64,000 nt of DNA from Liolophura sinensis. Lineage: Eukaryota > Mollusca > Polyplacophora > Chitonida > Chitonidae. Positions 48,601 to 60,600 of the stretch are shown here, piece by piece. Under the pieces are notes generated by a model. That model was not told where the DNA came from, did no database searches, and saw nothing but the letters and a program-made list of their open reading frames with translations. The position numbers and the translations under genes are program-made. The stretch lies in NCBI RefSeq assembly GCF_032854445.1, contig NC_088302.1, positions 50,250,046-50,314,045 of the forward strand, given 5' to 3'. How positions within the stretch are numbered: the stretch's first letter is position 1; the number at the start of each line of letters is the position of its first letter.

Positions 48601-51600
48601 TTAATTTATTAGTGCTGGAAATAATGTCTACTCAATGTATATCCTGACAAAGCTGTGCTAGTCACTGTAGTAATGTAAGTTAAGGATTTGGTACAATGTA
48701 GCTGATGTTTACAGCTGTTTATGGGGGCCTCTGTGGCCAAGTTCGTGAGTGTGACAGCACAGCACAGTGACTCAAGAGCCTCTCACCAATGCGATTGATT
48801 TGAGTTCAAATCCAGCTCATGCTGGCTGCCTCTCTGGTCATACATTCTGAAGGTCAGCCAACGACTTGCGAGTGGTCATGGATTTCCCTCGGGTTCTGTG
48901 CGGTTTCCTCCCAATAAAATACAACCTGCTGTCATAAATGTGAAATATCTTTGAGTGCAGAGGAAAACACCAATCAAATAAATAAATAAATAAATAGTTG
49001 TGTTTATGACTGGTATACATCATCTGTTTTCCCTCCCACAGATTAATACCTCTCCTGGTAATGAGGGAGTCATTTACTGCATCTCCTGGGCCCCAGCCGA
49101 TCTCAACTGTGTTGTGGCTTGTACTTCAAAACATGCTGTCTTCATATGGGACATTGGCAGAGGCAAAATAGCAAAAAGATTTTTAGAGGTAAAAATGAAC
49201 TCCAAAGTGGCTTTGAAATATTTTACATTGTGATTTTTGAGAATATTTATAGAAGTACTTTGTCTTTGTAACTTTTGTGGATATGTTCCCTACAACTGTA
49301 AACACTTTTTAGTATATATACACATTTGTATAATCACATTGATCTTTTGGAAACTTTTCTCAGGTATTTCACTTTCTGAAACTAGTGGGTCTTGTTTGGG
49401 TGGAGATTGGCATATTGTAACAAAGGGGTTAACAGTCCTCTTTAATTTAAGTGTTTTTAACATAATATTTGGATGGTGCATCATTACAATGTATTTACTT
49501 GTACATAAGATGATGTAACTGTATTAAAGATGTGAACTGTGGGTCTCTTAGAATGTGAGGCTTCACTAAATGAGGATGTTATGATATACCCTCAGCATGG
49601 TAGAGCCAGTGTGTATTCTGTAGCCTGGAGTAAGAAGGATTCGGGAAGGATCATGTCCTGTGGAGCAGATGGCTATTGGTAGGTCACCCGCTCTTGGCGT
49701 TTTTTATATTTATTTCTCATTTGCTGCTGTTATGGAGCATGGACAAGATATAACTTTAAATAAGGACACCCTAGAAATACAGTTACATGTAAGTGGCAAA
49801 AGAATCTGACACAGTGCGATGAACATTTACAGAAAACAAATGAACGAAAACTGGGCAGCATTTTTTGTTTTTCTTGTCAGCACTTTATATTACTTTCGTC
49901 CACATACTCAAGCAGAGAATTTCGTCGTTTGTAACTTCTCAACTACTTTAGTTCCTGAACCTTTTCGCAGATGAAGGAGCAACTTTCAGTGCAATTTATG
50001 CACATTTCTCATTTGTTTTTGGAGGCAAATCTTCATTGGTTGGATTGGCCAGTTTCAGGGCTTGACAAAAATAGTTTTACCAGGCAACACTGGGTAATGC
50101 CTTCAGAATATGCTTGAATGAACACCTTGCCAACATGAGAAAAGGTTGATTTACAGTATGTATGTAAGGTTGATGAAACAGGAGACAATATCTTGAACTT
50201 TTTCTCAGACATAAGTGATGTACTGATTTTCATTTCAGCATAGTTCGTCAGATAGATGGCACGTTGATTCAGAAGTACAAACATCCAGGTGCTGTATTCG
50301 GCTGTGACTGGAGTCCACATAACAAGTATGGCTCATTTAGTCAGGCACTATTAGCTTTTTTTTGTTAGAAAACAATATTCTCAGTGGTAAACTTATGAAT
50401 GAAAGAACTGCATAGTCAAATTGATCGTAAAATAATATGCGAAAGTGCAATAGTGTCAAGCTTCTGAATCTTTTGTGTTGAGTCTGTCATGTTCCAAAAT
50501 TCTTAGTGTGAAGTTATGCTTGTGTATTTCAGAGATATGCTGGCCACAGGTTGCGAAGACAAGAATGTGCGAGTGTATTACCTAGCTACCAGCCAAGATC
50601 AGGCCTTAAAAGTCTTCTCAGGTATGTAGGTGTGAACGGCATAGATGTCTGTATTGTACAGGTGTATTACCTGCATGTAACTACCAGCACAGATCAAGCG
50701 TTAAAGGTCTCCTCAGGTATGCAGGTGTGCACAACATTAATGTCTGTATTGTACAGGTGTACTACCTACAAGTAGCTACCAGCACAGATCAGGCCTTAAA
50801 CGTCTCCTCACGCATGCAGGTGTGCACAGCTTCAATGTCTATATTTTACAGGTGTATTACCTACATGTAGCTACCAGCACAGATCAGACCCTAAAGGTCT
50901 CCTTAGGCATGCAGCTGTGCACAGCTTCAATTTATTTACTTTCTTGATTGGTGTTTTATGCCGTACTCAAGAATACTTATAGGCGAAGCCCGGGGGGAAC
51001 CCACAGCCATCCGCAGGTTGCTGCAGACCTTGCACACCTTCAGTGACTATATTGTACACGTGTATTACCTACATGTAGCTACCAACACAGATCAGGCCTT
51101 AAAGGCCAGATTTGCAGGTGTGCACAGGTTTGTTGTCAACATTGTGCACCCTAATGATAGGCAAATACAAAACTGATCTCTGTTTGACCAAATTAATTGA
51201 TTTTACACCATACTGAGGAATGTGTTACCTGCCAAATTACAGAGCTAAGTCTCTGAATGTAAAGCTTACCCCGCTCTGTCTGGATTCAAATATGTAACTG
51301 CTTTGACCAGTTGTGGGCTGAGTGATACAGCTGTGGAAATCTTGATGAAGACACATTTTTCATCATTGACTTTCATTGTCTAGTCCAAAAAAGTTTTATT
51401 GAAAAACATTTAATCGAGGTGGAAATTGTCTCTTTCAAAATAAATCCCCTGTTACAGCTAGACATCATTGCCAACATCTTTTCTAGAACTCTTTGAATGA
51501 AGTTTCAGAAATCACACACTGTTGCCCCTCAGCCTATTTGTGATATAAATAATTTCATGTACCTGTTTGTACTTTCACCTCAGTAGACTTTAAGCTAACT

Positions 51601-54600
51601 ATGCAGTGGGCGTATTTTTATATCTTACGTTATTTAACCTGTCATTTCCAGGTCACAGCTCCAAAGTTTTTCGAGTGAGGTGGTCTCCCTTGAGGGAGGG
51701 CATATTGTGTAGTGGCTCAGATGATGGGTAAGTTAATGTATGGTGTTCAGTTTAATATTTAGTTCTTATTGCTATAGATTTTCATGAAACTTATGTCGTA
51801 TTGTCCTTTTTTTTTCATACTTAGTGTTAATTCTTTTAGGGAAAATAACATATAAAGTGTCTACAAATCTGAATTGACTAGTTGTATATGCATCAAGCTG
51901 TTTAGGGCTGTTCCAAATCATGACATTTATAAAACACACTGTTGTTATTACTGTAAAAAGAAGTATTTTCATAATTCTAATCTGTCTTTTGCTTATATAT
52001 TGCATCCTACGGATGATTTGGGGTTTGCCCAAGGCTCTGCCTGTTGTCCTCCCAGCATAATGCTTGAAAAAAGGCCAAAATATAGAATCACAAATGTCAA
52101 ACTTAGTACTGTTTATATCATTAGTCTGATACCTAACTGTATTACTTTGTTCAGTTCAATCAGGATATGGGACTACACCCAGGAGGCTTGTGTGAATGTA
52201 CTCTCCGGTCACACAGCCCCTGTGCGGGGCCTCCTCTGGAACTCAGAAGTACCCTACCTACTGATCTCTGGCAGCTGGGACTACTCTATACGGATCTGGG
52301 ACACCAGGGATGGGGCCTGTGTGGACACTGTTCTGGACCATGGAGCTGACGTCTATGGTAGTATAAGAGACGTTTACTAGCTGTTACGTGTGAGATTGTG
52401 CTAGCTGTTACGTGTGAGATTAAAAGACTGTAAGAAAAGATTCTTGAGGTACATTTCTATGTGCATTATTAATAGATGTGGGTAATTTTTATTTTGAGAG
52501 TTTTTATGTTATCTTCACTCTCGTAATAATCCTGATGGTAAAAAGGGGTTTAGGATGCAATTCCTTTGTGGAAAAAGTTCTCATGTGTGGTTCCATGATC
52601 ACGCATTTACTATACTCATAAACTGTACATTATCAACACTCCTTGTAAAAGTTAGTGTTGTTGAATTGAGATAATCATTCAGAAGGGTTAACTTTGAATT
52701 AAAGCTGTCCGATCACAAGAATTCACTCATGCTGAGCGTATATGTGATTTCTCTGCTATCCAAGGGCTGACTTCCCATCCATCTAGACCATTCGTCTTGG
52801 CCTCCTCATCACGAGATTCAACCGTGCGCATTTGGTCCTTGACCTCTCTGGTTCAGCCAATAGAAATGCACCTCATAGTTCAGCATCCTTGGGAGGTTGT
52901 CATTGGGCCAATAGGTCAGTATCAAGTTTTACCTAAAATCTTTCAGAATTTTAATATTTTATGTCTACTCCTTGTGATACAAACCACTGCGCCACCTGTT
53001 ATTAGATGTGTCACCATAACCTGCTTCATGTGACGATGAGATCCACAGTATCAGTTAAAAGTACAAGCCCTCTCTCAGATGGCACTATGGATATTATTCA
53101 TGTCTTAGTTCTGGGTGCATTGTTCTGGTTATTTGTTAACATGAGCTATTGTCCGGTTGAGTTGACTGCTTCACTGGCTAGATGAATGTCTCCTGCAGAA
53201 TTAGCTACTGTCTTGCACGAGATGATTTGTCAGGTGTTTTCTACAACAGTATGGTTTTTGGCCGTATAGTTTGGAAAGTCTTCCAACAACCTGCAGATTG
53301 TCATGTATTTCCTCCAGGTTGTCCTTAGACTCAGCCCAGTTCCCATCCACCATAATGATGAATATCGACGTAAAAGCGAAATCTTTTTGAGTACTTTGTA
53401 GAAAAACAACACTGAAATGAATAAATGAAATAAATAAAGACATCTTCTGTCTGCCAGTAAGTTTGGCCATTGTTGTTTAAGAATATTTAGGTGTGACATA
53501 ATACACTTATCAGATAACCTTTTGTCATTTACATGTTAATCATAGACATCATTGTGAGTTATCATCATTATCTATGTTTCAGACCGTGCCATGTCACAAG
53601 GCTCTATACCGTTGCTCACAGGCAAGGTGTCTAAAGAACTAGTGCAGCAGATAGACAGGCTACAAGGAAATGTCTATTCAAGAACTTTGCGTTTATTTTC
53701 AAAATTTTTCACAGTAAGCAGGCATTGATTAAAAATATTGTCTGATTATACTTTATAGCTTAAATGTTTACATGTATATGCTTGTTTGTATTTGCTGTTG
53801 TATTATGGTTGTGAAAAGTGCAATCTCCACCGTGTGACTAGAGGTTCATTGAAACATACATGTACTAAATTTGCTGTCTGAGGACGATACCTCACTGTTC
53901 TGGATCTCAAAGTTCATTCCTTTCCTCACTCTTTAAAACATTAACATGATAGAAGCAGGGTAAATACATATATGTTTTCCTGTCAAATATAAAATGTGTT
54001 GACCTGAAAGATTGAAAACAGGAGTGCAGGGAAAAATTTGACCTTAGTGATATTGGAGGGAAATCTTCTTGTTCACAGCATCCAGCAGGCACAAGTAACT
54101 TGTGGGAGTTAGTCAGTGTGGTGATGGGCCTGGATGACAGTCTTCTCTCTACCAACTACAGCAAAGGCATCATGCATGTCCGGCATCTCTCCAGGGTCAT
54201 GGCTGTATGTATCAGACAAATGTCAAGGTCACACCACATCAAGTTAACTGAAAGACTTACTCGGGCATAATTTATCCTAGATCTTTTAGATTTTCTCCAA
54301 CTGAGTGCTATTTGTTTTATGGGATGTTTTAAAAACAGTTTTTAAATTTATATTTCTGTGATCTGTAACATTTCTGAATGTTAGTTATAGTCCTCTCTGT
54401 TTCAGTCTGAAGCTCAGCAACTAGAAATGATCAAAATGGCAAAGTTCGGGGGAGGCATTGGAGCACCAACTAAAGAGGACAGCCTTAAATCAGCTGCTCA
54501 ACTCCATATTAAACTAGGCAATATACAGCGTTACTGTGAACTCATGGTGGGGCTGGGACAGGTCAGTTACATTCAAGTTCCTCACTGGCCCACAGCCTTA

Positions 54601-57600
54601 CTATGAACCTCTGGTGGGGCTGGGACAGGTCAGTTACATTCAAGCTCCTCACCTGCCTACAGCCTCACTGTGAATTCAAGTTGAGACCAGGACAGGTCAT
54701 TTACATTCAGGGTTCTCACTGGCCCACAGTGTGACTGTGAACTCATGGTGGGGCTAGAACAGGTCAGTTACATTCAGGTTCTTCACTGGCCCACAGTGTT
54801 GCTGTGAACTCATGGTGGGGCTAGAACAGGTCATTTACATTCAGGGTTCTCACTGGCCCACAGTGTCACTGTGAACTCATGGTGGGGCTAGAACAGGTCA
54901 TTTACATTCAGGGTTCTCACTGGCCCACAGTGTCACTGTGAACTCATGGTGGGGCTAGGACAGGTCATTTACATTCACAGTCTTCACTGGCCCACAGTGT
55001 TGCTGTGAACTCATTTTGGAGCTAGAACAGGTCAGTTACATTCAGGTTCTTCACTGGCCCACAGTGTCAGAGTGAACTCATGGTGGGACTAGGACAGGTC
55101 AGTTACATTCATTGTCCTCCCTGACCCCCTCCCACACCCTGAACTTGTGTGGCTAGTACAGGTCAGTTACATTCAGGTTCTTCACTGGCCCACAGTGTCA
55201 GAGTGAACTCATGGTGGGACTAGGACAGGTCAGTTACATTCATTGTCCTCCCTGACCCCCTCCCACACCCTGAACTTGTGTGGCTAGTACAGGTCAGTTA
55301 CATCCAGGATCCTCACTGCCCCACAGCCATACTGTGAACTCCTGGTGGAGCTAGGGCAGTTCAGTTACATTCAGGTTTCTCTCTGGCCCACAGCCTGACT
55401 GTGAACTCAAGTTGGGACCAGGACAGGTCATTTACATTCCAGATCCTCACTGGCCCACAGTGTCACTGTGAACTCATGGTGGGTCTAGGACAGGTCAGTT
55501 ACATTCCAGATCCTTACTGGCCAAGTGCTCCATACTGCGTCAGTTAAGATCTAGCGTATATCACCACTGTGTTCGGACTATTTCTACCAGGTGTGGAGGA
55601 TTCAGGAAGATCATCAGATATCTGGACAGATGGAATTGTTACTCCACCTATAAGCTAGAAGGCCATTGTACAAAATAAAACTTCCTGAAAATGGCATAAA
55701 ATATTAATTAAATAAATAGTGAAGTTATATATAGTTGTGTAATATAAACTGTAATACAGTTATAAAAACAGCTATATTATCGATTCCACCTTCTTGCCAG
55801 TCGCCTTAATTTCGGTTGTTTGTGGTTTTCTAATACATACATGTATTAATTGTAGCAGATAGCTACAATGTTGATTCAGATCACAAGGGAATTACTCACT
55901 CTGATATATACCTGTATATGTTATCATGTTATTACAGTGGGAGAAAGCCTTGGCAGTATCACCTGGGGTATCTATGGAGTACTGGACATCATTATCCAAA
56001 AGGTAGGGCTTCTTATCCTAATCGTGTCTGCATTTGTAGACAAGAACAGTGGGCATGGTTGACTTCTGTGAGCAGATGTAAAAGATATCCACTCACAGGG
56101 ATAGTCCTGAAAATTGTGAATTATAATGGTGAAAATTCTGTGGATTGCTTCAGCGCATTTTTTGCTCGCCTGTACGAAGTAAGGCGATGTATTACGAGAT
56201 GGGGGCAAAGTGTCAGCGTTGGTATCAGGTTAATCCTTTTTTTTTAGCTCCTGTATAATGGGCTCTCATGTATGGATTGAAGGTTAAGCCTTTTCTTTTA
56301 GCTCCTGTACATGTATAAGGGGCTCTAATTCATTGAGAGCTTTTTTGTTTAGCCACTCTGGTCTCTAGGTATGGTATGTAAATGCACATACTCAGATGGC
56401 AGGTTAAGCTTTTTTTTTAGCTCTTGTATATCAGGCTGTCATACATGGATTGAAGGTATGGTGGGTAAATGCACAATCTCGGATGCCAGGTTAAACTTTT
56501 TTTGAGCTCTTGTTTATTGGGCTATCACACATGGATTGAATGTTAGGTTTTTTTTGCTCCCTAGTTTAAGGTATGGTGTGTAAATACACATTTCCAGATG
56601 GTAGGTTAAGCTTTTTTTAGCTCCTATATAATGGCAATCATAGATGGAGAGAAAGTTATGTTTTTATTTGTGTTGTTTTTTTTTATATTTCTTTTCATCT
56701 GTGTACATCTGCAAAGGAGCTACTGATGGAAGGTTGAACTGTTTTATTGGTTTTAATTTTATAGGCTTTGTGAATGTTTTTTAATGGTTTTAATTGATAG
56801 ACTAAACTTCAGTTGTAGGAAACATGCTTTGTACAAATTAAGTGTCCATGCAGGGCAACAGTTCTTATCTACAGGGTTTCTGTGGCATTATTGCTTATGA
56901 GATTTATGGACTTTGCCAGATTTAGCATTTTTGTAGTCAAGACAAGTTTGTAGGGCTACAATTTTTATGCACATGCCTATCTACATGTTGGAGAACAAGA
57001 AGAGTATTGGGTTCCCCTGGCATTTTTTTTTACCATTTTCCTGTTTTCTTGACACACATTCAGATTGACTTCATTTTATGCTTCTGTAAACACAGATTTC
57101 TACAAGCCTTGCTTGTAGGACTACAGTTTCTTATGCAATCACTTATCTAGATAAGTTTTTTGTCTCTCTAGCTCCATGCACTTTACCAGTTTTGTGGAAT
57201 GTAAGAAATTACCTTGATGTACATGTATATTAGTCTATCTTGTAAACATGTACATAGTAGACACTGGCCGATGCATGTGCCTTCCTAAATTGTGAAGGAG
57301 TGTTTAAGCATGCAGACAGGGACTGTTGTCAGCTGGGTATTTGCTCAGCCAATAAGAGGTCTGCAGAGGCCACCCATAGTACACAGAAAACCAATCATGG
57401 GAAGCGATTTGCATGTGAAATACCACTCCAGCGAGTTGGTACTCGAACACCTCACCGTGAAGTTTTTTACTACAACAGCTCAACATTTGCTCAGCCATTC
57501 ACAGCGTTGGAATTGTTCACAGATTGCAGCATGCAGTTCACAATTCGCATATCAAAGACCACTCCCTCAGTTTTGTGCACAAACTCTTTACCACCACAAC

Positions 57601-60600
57601 ACATGATGTCTTTACCACCACAACACTTTACAACTTTTATCTTTGTTCTGATTCTATTGTCTACTTGACTGCTATAGCCGGAAGCTGGTGGGATTCTCTT
57701 GGTTTGATCTGCTGTTATAAGGTATTCTGAGTAACCCATTAAGTGTTCTCACCTGCAGGTTGATAGGAAAATAAGACAGTTGGCCAGTTATTGAAATATG
57801 GTACAAACAGGATAAAGCAGAATCACAATATAGGCTGGGGGCACTATGGAATAAACATTTATTGTATTTGTATCACATCCACAAATTATGTTATTTGTCC
57901 TCTGTCTTCCTTCCATTGACAGATATGCCGACTTCTTAATTCGAGAAGACAATGATAGCGCACTGCCATTTTGTATGGCTACCAGGGACACTTCCAAATT
58001 AGTTCACTTTCTCATCTCTAAAGGGCAAATGAAGGATGCTTTGTTGGTAGCCCAGGTGTCTTGTGAAGATGACAGGGAAATATCGCAGACACCATCATCA
58101 AACTCTGGGAACTGTGTACATGTGAATGGAGTGGAAGAACCTTCTCAAGAGAAACTGCAGTATGGGTTAAATATTATACTACATGCTTTACAGGTGCCCA
58201 TGGGCTACCTATATTAGTATATCTGTTGATAATCTAAAATGTAAAAGGCACATTTAGATGAGTTCGTATGGGAAATTCAGTGGCCTGATTCACAGTAAAA
58301 TTCCTTGTCAAGACGGAGGTATGCTCATGCTGGCTACCTCTCTGGTCATATGTGGGAAGGTATGGCAACAACCTGCAGATGGTTGTGGATTTCCCTTGGG
58401 CTCTGCCTAGTTTCCTCCAACCATAATGCTGGCTGCCATCAATAAGTGAAATATTCCTGAGTTCAGCATAAACCTCCAATCAAATAAATGAATCAACTAA
58501 ATATTTTACATACATACTTGTGTTTGTGTTTACCATAACATATCATGTTACAGACTTCTGTCCTGGGCTTGTGAGGAGCTAGCAGACTCCTACTTCAGGA
58601 AAGGGTGTCCCACCCTTTCAGCGTGTTGTCACCTGGCCATTAGTGATACTCAGGTGAGAGATTGGTTCATTCTCCCTATACATGTAGACCCACCGAAGAG
58701 GTTTTGTGAAAGTTCACCAAGAGTCGCATTTTAAGACCTTGTGTGGCTCTGACAAACTTCAGGTAGTAGAAATTACTTTTGTACATACTTTTATTTAGAA
58801 CGTGAGTATTCCTGGCTGGCTTCAGGGCCAACCTGTTGGTAATACAAGGTAACTGCTATCTTGCCATGCATGCTGTGCCATGTAGTTCTAATTGTTTTCA
58901 GAAATTTGATGTGAATCAGTGGTGAAACGCGCAGTTCTTGATTACTAGCTCATGAACTGTGGGTTGAAACCCAGCCTTGGAAAGGAAATTTCTCGATTCC
59001 ACAGTTCTTATTGTTTGTAGGGCTTTGAAGGTGGTTTTTAACACTATTCTGTCAATACTGTTGTTGAAGACCTATTGTATATCGGATCCACAGTTGTGGA
59101 TGGCGGTGAATTACTCGGGATAACAAAGTGAACAAGACCTTCATATGCCGCTGTAAACACTGGAAGTGACTTTATTGTATTACGCATTGCATATATGCAT
59201 GAACACAAGTTGCTTACATCATTACAAATAAATTGCAGACCACTTGTGTCCTATCAATATGGCATGCAGGTGTGTACATTCAATGTGGGAAAGCTGGTCA
59301 GATACATGACGAACACTGATGGTTTACTCCCATCTCATACCTGACTGCTATGACATAGGTTAAAAATTGTTCAATGCAGAACTACACAAGACAATCAACC
59401 AAATGAATAAATGTATTATTTTTCAATGCTGCCCTTGACAGAATGCCCTCCGGAAACTGATCCGTGGCAATGAACTGGAACTGGCAGCGTCTATTGGGAA
59501 GGTACTAGGAAAAGAAGACTTGTTAACTCACCTGGCTATTGAGTTCTTGGCACGCAGGTGTGAAGATTTGGGTAAATGGTAAGCAGTTTACTTTAGATTA
59601 CCTGTGTCTAGTTACAGGCGTTTTTAGTATGTAATAGCGTTAACTACATACACACAGATTTTTGTTCTTCAGTTTTTGTGATGAGGGACAAAGAATTTGC
59701 CATCGTCTTTTGTGTTAAGTGTGGATTTTTGGGTAACTTGTTAAATGGTCAATCATTCTTTCCTTAGCTGGCCCAGCTTTAATGGCAGGTAACCTACATG
59801 TATGTTGTGTGTTACATGACTACCTGTTTGTGAGCTAGGCAGTGCTGTCTTACTATGGTGTGTGCACAATGTATCTGCAGGGTAATCCACGTATGGTTAC
59901 CTGTACGCTGTTTGACTCTGTTATCTGAAAAACTTTCCAGAAGCTATTTGTCAAATTCCTATCCCTGTTTCGGCCTTTGTTGTTTGTAGTTCTATTTCAG
60001 TCTAATCCATTATGGTAAGGCTTTGTAGCTTCGTTTTTCGTAACGTCTCGTAAAGCTTTGTAACTCAGTTTTCACTTTGTAACTCAGTTTTTCAAAATTT
60101 TTGTCATGTATCTTTGTAACTCAGCTTAGAAAGCTATGTGACTCATAAAATAATAAATTTGTCATATAACATTGTGTCCCGGGCAGTCATTCACAAAAAA
60201 TGTAAATGCCAAATAAAACACTAATATGCCAGAGATACATGTCGGATGAAAGACCACTTAAAACAGTTGGGGAAAATTGTTTGGATTTGAATTTCTTTGT
60301 TTGAAACTTTGCATTCTTACATAAGCATTTTGTGTCAGAATCAGGTTTTTGCCACTTTATACATGCAGAGTGATGCACATGTGTATTCATTTTGTTTAGA
60401 GAGTTGCCTTTATTTAGCTGTCTGTTAAATTAGCCATACTGGCTACCAAAATTGTCTTCAGTCAGGGACCTGCAAGAACTCAAGCTCTACACAGGACGAT
60501 GTTTGAAGTTCATATTCTTTCTCCGGAAAATGAAGTTAGGACATGTTATAATTCATCAAGTTGAAGTCTATAAGCTCGGTTTTGACAACATGAACCAATT

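Noticed and set aside
57292..57740. Several overlapping 64-122-codon frames in WDR17 intron 16
   Set aside because: All unrecognised, on both strands, inside an intron whose flanking exons agree in phase.
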